64,000 nt of DNA, from assembly GCA_963978905.1 (NCBI GenBank), contig OZ022260.1, positions 38,066,259-38,130,258 on the forward strand, in the 5' to 3' direction. A model generated the notes under the pieces. It ran no database searches and was not told the DNA's origin. It saw only the letters and a list, made by a program, of their open reading frames with translations. Made by a program: the position numbers and the translations under genes. Positions 47,501 through 62,500 of this stretch are shown one piece after another. Position 1 is the first letter of the stretch; each line of letters starts with the position of its first letter. Source of the DNA: Trichostrongylus colubriformis. Taxonomy: Eukaryota > Nematoda > Chromadorea > Rhabditida > Trichostrongylidae.

Positions 47501-50500
47501 GATATATCAATTAACATTTATTCTGAGAATTGCTATTATTCATTATTCTCACTGTTTCGTTCTGATCTATTCTGTAGTGAGGAGGCAGAAGTGCGAGGAA
47601 GGTGCAAAAGGAATGTGAAGTAAGTGCGAGACAGAGGTGCCAATGAGCCTTTAAAAAGTAGCCCACCCAGGGTAGTTAGCTACCGTAATAATAGTGACTA
47701 CCAGCTACCTTCCGCATTCCCAGACCACCATAATACAAAAAAAAGAACTCACAGTAGTGAGAAGCTTGCGATGATGAGAAAGTACATAGGCAATAAAGCA
47801 GAAAGTTGCAGAAATGTAAGCCAAAGAAGTAATATAGGGCCAGTAGATTATAATTAAACTTTCTTGAGTATTATCAATTGAATCAAAACTGCAAAAAGGA
47901 AAATCACTTTCCAAAGTGAATACTGAGATTTAAAGTGATAAAAATCATTACAAAATCAGATTTTATTTTCTTAGAAATTACAAGACACAAAAAATAAGCC
48001 AAACATGAATGGTAGGTTTGCGCCAATGCAACAACGTCACAGGGCTCGTTTATAGTGATGAAGGGAATGTCGCCTTTATGCCTGTCGTCTCAAATATATG
48101 TCTTACACATGTTCCCTACACCTTACAATGTTCCCTACACCTTACACCTTGTTAGCCGCTACATGAGTAATTATTGATTTAATAGATTATGCCTCTTCTG
48201 CCTTCAGGAAAAGCGCAAGTGCGCCATTGTCTAACATTTGGTGAATTTGGTGTGGTATCGCCCATCACTCCATATGGTTATGACTTATTCCGGTTTATCC
48301 CGCATGTTTATAATCCTGTTTCTTCGTAATCTTTCCTATCTGTGTCTCTCACACCAATCCCTTTAAGACACCGGAAGGGCAATTTCGTCCTACGGTAAAT
48401 GCTTGCAGTACCTTGGGTTGCCGCAATTACACACACCATACCTTGCTGAGACGTCAAGTACGCAATTCATTGTTATTTCAAATAAACACCTTTTTCTCGC
48501 TCTTTCGCTTACATTTCCTTTCACTGTTTGACTTGTTTATTGTTTCAGTCGTTTATCATCAGCACGAATGGAATCACTTCGCCCTATGCGACATCAAATA
48601 ACGATGGCATTGACCTTTCCTGCTTACCGCCAGTAGGCGACTCGGCCACTGAAGCGTGCAGCTCGAGGTGCAGCGGCTAGGATCGTATAGCATCAGGAAG
48701 GTGCGTCTTCCACGCCAGTTCTACACCATCCCTTCTGAGCTTGAATATTCGCTCAAAGAGAACAGCTTTCCCAAATACGCCTTCTTTCCTTGCCCTTTCC
48801 TAGGGAGCTCTCACGTTGCACTATGTCTTATTTCAAGGAATTTTTTAAACGATTTTTTATCTTCAATATAAAACGTTCAGCCTCACCTTTCTTGCACTAA
48901 TGGCAGAGTGTCCATCAAACCTGCCGCATGCTCATCTTTTTCGCTATCAGAATAGCGGTTGGTTATTGCTCCAAGAGTGGGGCGGACGCATGAGTCACCC
49001 AACAATCGAAAAATAAACAAATTTCTCGGGGAACGCTTATTTTTATTCGCTTATTTTTTATTTTATTTATCTTTTATTTTTGTTTTTTAACGCTTATTTT
49101 TTTCATTTGAGTTTTCTCAAGATGTATAGTTAAATTTATCCATCAAAGACGGCGAAAAGGATTTGATTTCGATTACGTGCGCTGTTACTGATTATTTTTG
49201 ATAGTTACTGTTTGCGAAGTTTTTTTTTCTCGAATTTAATTTCCTTACTAATATACCACTTTGTTGGCTCACTTATACGCGCGTAACCGGAGTGTTGGGA
49301 AAGGAAACATTAAAAATCGTTATCAGCACGCAAAATGATTGAGTTTTTAGCATTAGCACGGTATCATTTGGGTGATGCGCTCAGTATTGTGCGCAGCGAA
49401 GCTGGTTTTCTTCAACTCAGTGGCTGACTCTGACCTTTGCCCTGGATCATCATGGTCCAGCTACCCTTTTTTATTATTCTAAGAATGAAAGAATGGAGTA
49501 ACAACTGACAGTGCTATATCAAATAAGGGAGTAGAAAAGTAGCATACATTGACAAGACTTTATCGTTAACATAGGAAAGATGTTTTCACTCTCCGTAGCA
49601 TTACAGGGACACACATGGATACGGTACGTTATTTACATGTTGTTCATGCAAAGATTTGTCCTTAGGCCGCGTTCATACTTCAGGCCGGCAGAGCGTGGCT
49701 GCGTCCGCAGGTAGCGAGGCAAAGTGGCACGGGGGAGGTGCAGAGACGACGCGGACGACGAGACAGGGTGGCTTAGGCGGAAAGGCGAAGACACGCAGCC
49801 ACGCTCTGCCACCGTCACCGCAGGGTATGAACGCTGCCTCAAGCGTTTAATACTCAACGGGCGTAGCATTTGAAATTTATTTGTGATGTTTTTATTCAAT
49901 TTTTGAATCCTCCACAGGGACACTTGATTGTACACTGCTCACCGTAAAGTGAACCGTTCCACGGAAATGACTTTCCTCATTCCTGAAGGAGTTTTAATAT
50001 CAGCACAGCTTCTGTCAGTTGAATGACAGCCTGAAAAAAAAGAGTAGACTGCGTCTAACCCTATGAACAAAAATTGCAACAACAACTAGTGGACTGTGGT
50101 TCATTAAGCCCTATGCCGACCAACTTTTAGGCTTCGGGGCCAACCCAACTAGCCTAAATTGGTAATTCGATTGCCTGTGTGTAATATGTAGGGGCAATAG
50201 ATTCGCGTTTCCCTATGCTTGATATGCGCTTTCATTTGCTGTGCCCTCATAACCTAGCCACGATACCGCACCTTACCGTAGAGAATTCATCGTGATTCCG
50301 AATATACCAAAAGGTGCCAATGGCAACGGTGCGGCTACCTCGGACTTAGAAGCGGTGTCGCACGCCCCATGTCTGCTAATCGTAGTATGTTCCCAAGCAC
50401 GTGTATTCAAACGATTTCTTACCCGTCAAAGTATTAGGTTGGCTGATAAATTCTTGGACACTTCGAGACGTTTTTTAATTTTATAATTTTATTTTGGAAC

Positions 50501-53500
50501 AACTTATAATCAATCAACAATATATTCACCATCATTATCAATAACCTTCTGCCATCGCTTTAAAAACCTTTCAGTTCCATTCATCCAAACTGTGCAGACT
50601 GCGACGCTATAAAGTCGTTGATCGCAAATTTGAGGTCCTCCTCCTTTTTGAACTGCTTGTCCTTCAGATATCTTTTGAGAGGGGAGAATAAATGGTAATC
50701 AGATGGGGCAAGGCCCGGGGAATATGTCACTATATTATTTAGTAATTCTTTCCTGTGTGGACGGCTGAGTAGGGATTCCGCAATGGGCAACCTCGCCTGT
50801 TTGGTGCTGTCAGACAGCACGTGGGTGTCCATGTGGACAGAACTTTCCTATATCCCATGCGAGAGAGATGCAGTTCGGCTGTCTGGTGTGTGCATCCAAA
50901 CATCTGGGACAACTGTCTTGTGCTGGCCGTTGGGTTCTGCTGAACTGCTTGCACGAGGCGCTGGTCGTCGTATTCAACAGGGCGTCCAGTGTGTTGTTGG
51001 TCGGCCAGGCTCGTATCTCCATAACGAAAGCTTTCAAATCAAACATGAACGGCAGACTTGGGAGTAGTTTGTGGCCCGAACGCAACGTTGATATTTTCGT
51101 CCGCCTCCCTCGTAGAACTTCCATGGCGGAACTCGTACAAGTGGAGTGCCCGGAGAGCTTTTTTCATTTCGAACAGAAATGATCTTCTAGACAAGCTCCT
51201 GTCCTCATATACCTATGTGGTGGAACATTCGAAAACATTGTTCAACAGGGCCGAATATGAAAAGATGAGTGTCAATCGACGCATAGTACATCAAAATGTT
51301 TTGAAGTGTCCAAGAATTTATCAGCCAACCTAATAATTGAGTGACAAACCACCAGACAAGGTTTTTGAGGGCTTATGTGGTGCTTTTTCAATGAATGGGA
51401 TTGACCCTCTGATTTAGCAACCTAGACTTGAGTAGTGAATTTTTGCAGACGGCCGATGGAAAAGGAGCGCCGGGAAGTTTACCATTTTTCACGAGGAGTG
51501 AAAAACCATTATTACATAAGGTAATTGGCCCACCAATTGCGGGATTTTCTCCTCCCCCTCCTTTACCTCCCTACCCCTTTGTTTGGGCACAAATCCTCAC
51601 CCCTCGACTAACAATGGTTTTTCGCTTTCTTCAGCACAAAATACGTTGAAACCTAAGAAAGGCTAAACGGATTAGCGTAAAAGCGAAGCCTATGGCATTT
51701 GCAATTTTGAAGGACTCCTTGTGCAAAATGGGGATTACCGTAATTGGCCTGAATTATGTATGCACTACACTGCCCCCGGGCACTTGTGGAGCGCCGTTTT
51801 TTCTTTCCCATCTTTTCCCTATCGGATCTACGTTTTTTAGTTTACGTCGTTTCGGCTTCAGTTATTGCAGCTGTATTCAATCAGTTACTGCGCATTCTTA
51901 TACATAGAAAAAGAACTCAAAAGAAGATGGATAGTATCGAAAGTTGGGCCGATTCCGCGACTGTCCCAAGAAAATGGCAATTACATCATGTGTTCTGAGC
52001 GTTCTAATTTATTTAAAGTAAAGCTAGCCACTGAAGAATCGAAACCTCAATAGAAAACCATCAAATAGTTACAACAGCAATTAACGCCCATCCAGTTGAT
52101 ACGTTAGGCCGTTTCAATGAATGTTCCATCAATCAACCTCGAAGGGTACAAACTAATTAAACAACTTATTTGATGTGTTATATATGCATGTATCACCCAC
52201 TTTCTTCTGCATAGTGTCCGGTGCAATCATTCCATTGTGGTTCGGTACCGAATATATCGAGCGAACTTGAAATTGTTAGGTACATACGAGCCATAACATC
52301 GCTATCAATTATCACGCTTACTATCAACAATAATGTAGCCGACACACCAACACCTGATGATAACACATGAGATACAAAAACCTGATATACAGTAATCGCG
52401 TTTGACGCTACGCCCGCCACGCAGACCTCACGATCAACACAGGGTCAGGGTTGTGTACATTTGTGTCTGATTTTCGCTTTGCGACGTCGTACTCGCGGCA
52501 CCACTAGCATAATTTGCCGCGGTCGGTTGGAATTACGCTCAGGATGCGAGGGTCTGGTATCATGAGGGTCCTTCAAGAATAGCTGTTTATCTCTTCATTA
52601 TCTAAAAACAATAACTTTTGTGCCCTAAAAAGACAAAATAGTAAAATAAAAAGTAAGAAACAATAGCATGGCATGATAAAAATTCTAACTAAAAAATAAT
52701 CAATTTGGGCGTAAAACTCTGAACGGAGTGTTGCAATGTACGCAATCAGACGCGAGGAAATCCGCGGCGCCGCTCGTCGCGCGAAAATTCTACATAAGTG
52801 TGCACACTCCGGGGTCAATTGTACGTCCACCAGCGCACGGTGACAGTAGTGATCGTGGCAGAGAACTCAGTGGAGCACCTGGGTATCAGTTGCCGGGGCT
52901 GCGTTGCGGATGTAGTGCTAACTCGCGATGAGTGGAAAGTGAACGCGTCATGGTGACCGAACATACCGATACTGATCGGAGCGATACGGTCGAAGATTGA
53001 GAGCACACTTCCTTGAGTGTATTGTCCCAGAGCTAATTCTAGGAACGTGATCGGAAATCCTATCAAAGCCATGCAGCACACAAATGGAAATATGAATGAC
53101 ACTGTAATGAAGATGACTTTTTGATGGATTGCATCACGGGGATGATTCATAGATTTGACTGAAGAGCTCGCGTCGCCATGATGTAGTGGGTGGGGGGGGG
53201 GGCATTTTATAGAGTATCGATCACCTGTACATCACTGATGCGTCAAACTTGATGGTTAAAGGAATCGTCCACGACAAAATAAGTTCCTCCGTTACCCATA
53301 TATCTATGTTGTATTTTCTAATAAGGGCCGCTTTCAAATAAAGTTCCACGCGAAAAAGTGAGAATTTGGCCAAAATACAGCTCCCCAAATTCTCGGCCGG
53401 GTGGGCGGGGTCTCCGAGCGCGGCGGACGACGGGGTGGGCATTCGCTAGGACACCCTGCCCACCCGGCCAAGACTTTGTGGTGCTGTACCTCAGCCCGAT

Positions 53501-56500
53501 TCGCAATTTTCCGCGTGAAACATTGCATACCACCCACATAGGCGAATACAAGATTAATATATGGGTAACAGAAAAACACTTTTCCGTGAACTATTCCTTT
53601 AAGTTGAACACTTACAGGCTGATTGAAAGCACACAACGCGATAATCAGGTTTACTTTCTTGGGAAGAGTAAATTCTCAAATAACTAATCGGACTGCACCT
53701 TTGTTAGGGCTGCACGGTGTACCCTCACGGTGTTGTGTCTGCTTGAACACAGCCGAGCCACGCCCACCCAACCAAATCCCACGTGGATTTAAGATGAACG
53801 AATCCCCAACGTGGCGCTCACGTGGTGGAGAAAACTTGCGCTAAGAAAAGATAATTTATTTAAAAGCCTTTTCGATAATGAGGACAGCATCCACGTTGGA
53901 AATTCGTTCGTCTAATTGTAAGGCCGAATGTGATTTGGTTGGGTGGGCGTGGCTTGGTTATACTCATGCAGGCATAACACCGTGAAAGTGCCTCGTGCAG
54001 ATGCCAGAAAGTTACAGCCTGAACAGTCATCCAAGAATCTACTTGTTTTCAGAAAGTAGGCCTCTAACCTGATTATCGCGTGGTGTACCATTTAGGTGTC
54101 ATTAATATGTCCAAAGATTCGTCATGTGAAGGACCATGCACTGAAACAGCGCATTCTCTGAGAATGCCCCCTCTTCCTCGTTTGGATAGCACCCAGATTT
54201 GTCGTGCCGAACAAAATAATTTCGCGTGGAAGTCAGAACGAATGTCTGTGCATCATTAGATACCTTCCCCAGAATGGGGTACGACAAGACATTCGGATTG
54301 GGTCGTGGCGTTAGAACAATCGAATAAGGTCAGGTCACGCGATGATGTCGTAGCCGCACCACTCAGTACGCGGCCAATTCACAGCGGGACCACCAAGGCA
54401 CTTTGCCGCGTGCAGTGACCCAGTTTGTGTCCTAAAGGAATTCGATCCAAGCATCTTGACGCTCACTCGTCCTTCTGATGCTCTCTCGTCTTCTCTAGCC
54501 GCACGTGTTCTCGATTCAGTGGACTGTTTTCTGCGTTCTTCTCTATTAAAGGCACACAACGCGATAATCACAGATTAGTGGCCTACTTTCCTGAGGCGAG
54601 TAGGTCCTTGGATAACTGCTCAGACTGTGGGTTTGTGCGGGTGCACGGTGCACCCTTAGGGTGTTGCGCTTGCATGAACACAGTCGTGTCACGCCCACCC
54701 AACGAAATCACACATAGCCTTAAGACGAACGAATTTCCAGTTGGCGCTCATGTGGTGAAGAAAGCTTGCGATGAGACAAGATAATCCCACGAAACAGCCA
54801 TTTCGATGATTAAGGCAGCACCCACTGTGGAAGCTCGTTTGTCTATGGCCAGATGTGATTTGGTTGAGTGGGCGTGGCTCGGTTGTGTTCAAGGAGGCAC
54901 AACACCGCCAGGGTGCACCGTGCTGCTGCAACAAAGATTCAGAATGAGCAGTTATCCAAAGGCGTACATTCCCCTAGAAAGTAAAGCACTGATATGATTA
55001 TCGCGTGATGTGCCTTTGTAGGTTTGGAAGGGAGGGGGACAATTTACAGGAAACGTGAAGAAATAATGCTAACATTGGGAGAGGAGCGGTTGCTTTCGAC
55101 GGCTTATTCATACCTAAACACCTACTATTCCACCACCACCTGTACTTTTTGTGAAAGTAATAGTAATGAAACACTTAACGTACATCCGAATCTACGGAAT
55201 GCATAGTTGAACATCATAAAATTTGGAACACTCGATACATAGCATATAGCAATAAAATAGAAAGCAATTTTTCCCAGTCTCAATGTTCGTCCTAATCCAA
55301 ATCGTGAAAGCTTTCCGATGATAATCTAGAACTGTATACATTCAGGGGCAAACAGCATAACAGTCTTGAACTTCATTTTCCTACCTTTTCTGCGTATTCT
55401 CTGAGTTCTTCAGGGATTATGACCTCGATCTCTTCTGATTCTGTCCTCGAATCATCGGAAGCGATGGAACCCTCATTAACAGTTTCTTCTGTTCTTGAAT
55501 CCTTTCTTCTATCCTTTCTTGTTTTTATTCTGCGCTCTGCATGAACATACAATTACTGTAGAAAATGTCTTAAAATGGCGGGCACTATTCCGAGTTTAGT
55601 TTCACAAGGGGGTGTGCTCACGGATGACAGCTCTAAGGCTGAGTTATTCGCTACGTATCTTAAATCGGTTTACAAAATGGCTTGTCCCGCTAATAGCGAT
55701 CTGGCCCGTGCGACTTCAGATAGCCTTGACTGGATAGACATAGGTAGCGATGTTGTTTACGCGGCATTAAAAAAGCTTCCAAATAGAGTATCGACATCGC
55801 CGGATGATATCCTTTACGTCTTCCTCAAAAAAGCCGCACTGGGGATCGTTTCACCTTTAGCAATACTCTTCAACAGGGTGTTGCTTCAAGGAGAGGTACC
55901 TGATCTATGGAAGGTGGGAATTGTAAGGCCGATTTTCAAAAAGGGTTCCAAAAATGATGTCTCCAACTATAGGCCTATTTGTTTGACCAGCTCCATTAGT
56001 AAGGTGATGGAGCGCATAGTCTGCCGTAAAATCACGAATTTTCTTAGTGATAGAAATCTGCTTAGCTGTGCCCAACATGGCTTCCGCCGACATAGGTCTA
56101 CCACTTCCGCCTTGCTTTCAACAGTACCTCTTCGGCAAAAAGAAATTGATAAAGGAAATTTTGTTTCTGTTTGCTACATAGACTATGCAAAAGCTTTCGA
56201 CTCCATTGCCATACCTCTGCTAATGAAAAAGCTAGCTGCCTATGGCATCTGTGGTCGGCTTCTTCGATTCCTTGAATCCTTCCTAGTCGGTAGAACTCAG
56301 GTTGTAATGGTCAATAGCGCAAAGTCCCGCCCGTATCCTACGCCAAGTGGTGTTCCTCAGGGTACGTGTCTCGGCCCGCTGCTGTTCGTCATATTCATCA
56401 ACGACCTTGCTGATTCCCTTCCTGACGGCACCTTTTGCAGTATATACGCCGATGATTCCAAAATTTATACCATAAATGACTGCCAAAAGCTACAGAATGC

Positions 56501-59500
56501 CATTGACGCTGTTGAAAGCTGGTCAAAGAAGTGGCAACTCGAAATCTCTATCCCTAAAACTGCCATCATGAGTATTGGTAGAAACCACCCCGACTTCGCC
56601 TTTACGCTGTCTGGGAAGCCGCTCACGCGTGTTTATCAAATTCGCGATCTAGGTATCGTCTATAATAACATGCTCGAATTTGATGAATACATCCAGGACA
56701 TAGCTTCGAATGCACGTGCTCGAGCCAATTTTATACTCAGGTCCTTTAGGTTACGTGACCCCACTTTACTATTTCGGCTTTTTATCCTCTATGTCAGGCC
56801 GCTTCTAGAGTACTGTTCCCCTGTTTGGTCGCCACATAACAGATTGTTGTTAGAAGAAATCGAGAAAGTCCAGAAAAGCTTTACATATCGCTGCTTCATT
56901 CGGAAAGGTGTCAGCACGCTACCCTATGAGCAGCGTCTATATATACTGGGTGCTGATAAACTAGCATTCAGACGACAGTTGATTGATCTCAGCTTACTTT
57001 ACAAGACTACCACTGGCGAAATCTGTTTGAAATTGCCCGACCTTTCCGAATTATCTTCCTCCATCGGTACCTCGAGGGGCACCTTTTCCGTATACGCCCC
57101 TATAAGCCCAACACCGCAGCATTCGAGGGATCGCTTCTGGTCCGGGTAGTTAAACTGTGGAACTCTTTAGGTCATGATTTCTTTAAATGGAAAAAGGCTT
57201 CCCTCTTTCAGGATCACTTAGCGTCCCACCTGAGGAGCTTACCTTCGTCGTTGGGTTATACAGCGACTGACTAAACGAATTAAATTGAATTGAAATGAAG
57301 TCCAAACTCTGCTCTATCCATTGAACAGAGCATCTGATTTTAACTATGAAGCAGTCAATTTTAAATATTCCACTGTTACTTACTTGAAGATATGTTCCTA
57401 TCGCGTTCCTTGTATGTTTTCCCACGTTCCTTTGTTGTATTATTGCTAACTCATGTGTGATTATCATGTTGCTCGTGGAAGAATAAATAAATAATGGAAG
57501 AATAAATAAATAAATAAATAAATAAACATCGGTATCTAGTGATCTATCTCAAGGGTGCATTCAACATTCACGGGAAGGGCACTCCCCAGGGTGGTAGCCA
57601 TGGGTCGAGGAATCTCAAGCAGGCTGAAAAATGTGGGATATTTTGGGTTGAAAAATAGGGGGGGGGGGGCGTATTCTGAATTTTCGAAAATTCCTCGACG
57701 GCCATCCCTTTTTGTGAATATATAGGACCAGAGAGGCAATCTCCGAATGTTTTTAAAAAAAATCGTCTATTGATGATTATACTCAGTATCTTCGTACGTC
57801 CCCGAAAATTTTTTCGACACCTTCTTCATGACCCAGCTCCCCGGATCGCTGAGGTTGGGAATGGTGCTTAAAGGTATCCATCGGGGTTGGTAAAGAAAAA
57901 TTGGGAACTGTAAATACATGTCTTCTGGAAACAAACCTTATTCGGAAGAGATGTGTGGCAAAACTCGCATTGAAAAGGCGCGGCCTGGGCCCCTATAAAG
58001 ACCCCGCAACACGGCTCGTTGTGCAGTCCTGCAGCCGGCCGATTTGGCGGCGAAAGCGGGAAAACGGTGGCGGTCGGCTGATTCAACCTATCCCCCTCGT
58101 CTGATCTGCCCTGGTTAGTGACGCAGAGGGGTGCGATAGAGAAGGGGGTATTCAGGTTACCAACTCTCGGGTTTTTAGCTATTTGTCTCATTCTTTCATT
58201 ACTGTTACATCTGTTACATTATTGAGCACCCCTACTTTCTTTAGTCTACAGATACACTACAGTCTGCCGAATTTACCCTTTCCGGTGTCTTTAATGAGCA
58301 TGCTATCTTAATGGCACCTTCTGCAAGGATCGTCCAAAATGTCCCCACTGAAACCCTCCTGACGAAAATTAGAGAAGTACCTCTCTTACGGAGGACGTGG
58401 TCCTGTCTCTGAGCTTCTTTGATAGAAACAATACAAGACTTGCATTATCTATTTAACCGCTCCCTACTACCAGCATCACCCCTTTGAACTCGTGACTGCT
58501 TGCAAGCCATGTTGGATAATTTCGTGTAGGTAAAAAAAAAAAAGGCCGCACAGTTATGTAGAGGTTTGGGGCACATGTCGCATATGTCGCATCGACTGAA
58601 GCTATTAGCTATACATTTCTATATTACTTGGTAATGGTGCGGAAGTTGTCCGTAATTGGACGCAGCTACGTAAAGGGGATATTACCAAATAACTACCATG
58701 GTTATATCATGTTTAAGATCGTCGCAGAAAGATCGAGTGATCTAGCACACAAACTTTCCTCTCCACCATCACGTATTTGACTAGGGAAGTTAGGCCTCGG
58801 TCATACTAACCGCCGGCAGGGCGTGGCTGCGTTCACGGGCAGCGAGGGAGAATGGCACGGGGGAGGTGCAAAGATGACGCAGGCAATGAGGTAGGGTGGC
58901 ATAGGCGGAGACGCAGAGACACGCAGCCACGCCTTACCGCCGGCACCGCAAAGTATGACCGCGCCTTATGTGCCGAGCCATCTTTGAATATGAACCAATT
59001 TCCTTTCGTGATTACTTTCCTTCCTCAAACGCTTGATTTGCATCAACGGAATTTTCGAACAATCATTTGATGTGATATCGCCGTACCTTTCGCTTTCGCA
59101 TCTTTTCGTTTTTCTGAAATGGGAAAATGCTTTGTTGAGGGATGCCGCATCTAATAGTTAACAGTTTTCATCGCTTGTAAATAAGCAATATTCACTGAGC
59201 AATTTATTATCGATACATTTACAAATCGGTTCATATAATCTCGATTATGTGCGAAGCTCTTATTTCAAGGATTTTCTTACATATAACTATCTTCATGGAC
59301 TTGTAAGGTGATAAATTTGATATATGTTTTACCTCCCCTGATTGCATGTCGTTTTACGCGACCCCTTACAGCTAATTTGCCAATGGGGCCCATGGGTCCT
59401 TGCTGCCACCCTAACGCCGACCATTCGACACATCTTCTGCGACGGATAACTCGTCCACATCACCGAACCTTCAGATGATCGTAGTAGGTAGTTGCCATAC

Positions 59501-62500
59501 AAAGAACTTTGTTAAACAAAAATTGCAAATTACTGAATTCACAAACCTCATTTTATTACACTGGCGAACTATGCGTGGATTCTGGCATTTTTTCCGCTTT
59601 AGGGTTTTTTTTTTTGTCTCCTCTACATTTTCAACTATGGGAAACACTGCTCGCTTACTCGGAGGGGGCGGTTGTATTGCAATCCTTCAGGAGTTGCGAT
59701 ACGAGCTTCCTTCCAGTAATTTGCAGTGCTTCTTTAATAAGGTCACTTATGTGGCAATTACACTCACGTAAATCTGAGGGTTCGGTGCTGCCCTGGACGG
59801 GAGGGGGGCTTTAGTCAGGAGAGACTTTCCACGACTCCTGCCTCGCACCTTCCCTAATTACTTCGCACCTCTCCGAATGCGCCCAAGGGATGACCTTACT
59901 AATTGCCTTCGCTTACGTCAAGTTCTACAGCGCAAGGAACAGAGTGTGGAATTAAGCTGGGATAAAGAGAGATTTACAGAGTTGATCGGAATCAGTGAAA
60001 ATTCATGAAAGAAAGAGAGACAGAGTTAAAATGAGAAAAAGGGAACAGTGAGTCTAAAATGGAAAAGAACTAATTGAGCAACATCGGCCTCTTCTAGAAG
60101 CCAAATAAAAGGGAACCAGCATGTATTCGTGAGGAGTAGTTTTGATAGTTTCCTGATTTTCTGATCGCTAAGTCTAAACACGTTAGTGAAAATTAGGGTA
60201 CTTTCTATCTACGTGAGTGTGCAAAGATTTTGGGAGCAAAGGCAATTTGCAATCGCCTAAAAGCAGGGCATGTCCTCTCACACTTTTCTTTGACACCTTT
60301 TCTCTTTTTTAAGGGCCTCACATCCTCGTACGTCACATGAGTAGGTCTAAAAGCAGGTGGACAAGAGTAACATAGCACGATTCCGTGTCTGTTTTGCATG
60401 AACCTGCTTTCCAATGGACCCCGCGCAACCTTTACCATTGCCGCTTTATTTCTACATTCTCGGTGGACAATATCCCGGCCGACAGTTGGTTCATAAGCGC
60501 AACCACCTGGTTCCACACTTTACATGGATTCTAACGCGCCTGTGTTCAGTCCCTACACAGCACCAGGAACTGCTCAGTCATTTTACGTGGCTTCCACGCC
60601 ATCCCAAGTCACTCCCTCTCACTTTTTCTCAGGTTCTGAACCCTAGAGAGATTCTTACTGTGGCATCATGCATTCGACTGCTCCCCAAGCATGTGCGCTC
60701 ACGGCTCCACTTCTTAGCAACCATGTGACACTTCAATCCTCCCTGTGTTACACCCCAACTCCGCCTGGATTCGATATTTCTAAATAACTTCGAAATTCTA
60801 TATAGCTAATACTACATAACTTTCAATTTATTTTAATTTCAAATTCAATTTAACTTTGTCATTTAATTTAAAAATTTAAAAAAATTTAGTTCGAAAACTT
60901 GACTTTTAGTTTAATCCAAACTTTTGACCTTTAATAATAAAACTAATAATCCTATATAACAACTAGAACTTCTATGTAACTTCGAAATATGGTTTTTTCT
61001 GCTTCATGATGATTCCATTCAATGTACTTATTCCATTTAGCTGATGTTATAAAGATATCAATTAGTCACTTGTTAGTTGATGAATCGATGAAGACAGCCA
61101 GATCGGCCAATTAAAGACACCAGGAGGGGGTAATTTTGGCTTACGGTAGGACAGACGTAGTGTGGACGAGCTTGAGTGGCCGCCATTGCACAAACTCGCC
61201 AATTTGACGTTTTGGCATGGTGCCAAAAGAAGATGGTTCTAATATAGATTTGTTTTTTCCTTTTAGTTTTTACTTTGTTCTTTCTTATATTGTTTCTAGA
61301 TGTACTTACGGGTCAAATAAAGTCGGGGAGGGGGGGGGGGGGGGGAGACGCAAAATTTTCACCCACGTCAAAGCTTCTTTCCCTTCCTAGGGTTAGGCTA
61401 AAGCAGATGAGACCTATGCTTTGACAGATGCTTTTTAATGTGGGAGGAGGGGATATCAATTTCAGCCTAAGCCTACTAAGGGAAAGGAGCTTTGACGTGG
61501 ACCAAAGTTGCGTCTCCCCCCGACTTTATTTGACCCTTCTGAGATTTTCAGGTATAAAAGTGAAGTGCACAATTAAGAAGATCCATAAGTAAACAAGTAC
61601 AATATGTCACTAGAAAACAGTAAAGAGGAAATAATTCCAAAATAAGGTTACATCAGGCCGAAGACAAGCTTTAAAACGAAACAAGCGTGGCTCGGCCACG
61701 GAAGCTTGCAGTTCGGACGGAAGCGCGCCCTGGGGGCAAATAGCGCCCTGTGGCGCGTTTTTCAACGCCGGTTTCGTTACACATTGTATCTACCGAACCC
61801 ATATGTTTGTTTTCAGACGCCATTGTTTTCGTAAACGTTATTCCGCCCTTGCCCCCTCCCGGTGCCTTTAAGCGAGGTCATCTCTTGGGCGAATTTGGAG
61901 AGGTGCGAAGTAATTAGGGAAGGTGCGAGGCAGGAGTAGTGGAAGGTCAATCCTGACTAAAGCCCCCCTCCCCTGTGGACGAGTTGCTCGACGCAGAAGA
62001 TGCGTTGGAAGGTCGGTGTTGGGGTGGCAACTGCGGCCCATGTGCCCCATTGGCAAATTAGCTGCAAGGGGCCGCGCCAAACGACCGTCTCCCTCCTACC
62101 CTTCCTCTGCCGAAAGCCAACATATAATGCTACCAGCCAGTTGGCTGGCGCACATTACTGTTTGCATAATATACCATGGGCATCAGCAGGTCGATCGAGT
62201 TTGACTTTTTTCTACGAACTTCACTCAGTTTCCATTACCTTATCACATCGGGTGTGTGCAGATATGACAGTGAATCGCTTCGCGGCGTTTCACTCGCAGC
62301 GACACCAGTACGACTCGCCGTATCGATTGCCCTTGGGAGCCGGCCGAGCGTGACTGCGTCGCGTCTGCGCTTCCACTCATGCCACACTGCCTCGCTTGAA
62401 GGCTGCCATGCCCTGCTACTGGCACTCGCACCCGCCGCGCCTCTCGCCGCGGGCGGCCACGCGATTCGCTGTCATATCTGCACACACCCCATCACATCAA

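Noticed and set aside
52354..52426. Longer start for SLC6 exon 9 at GTGAG (52,426)
   Set aside because: Out of phase with exon 8. The ATCATCAG acceptor giving 52,353 is in phase and leaves TM3 a normal length.
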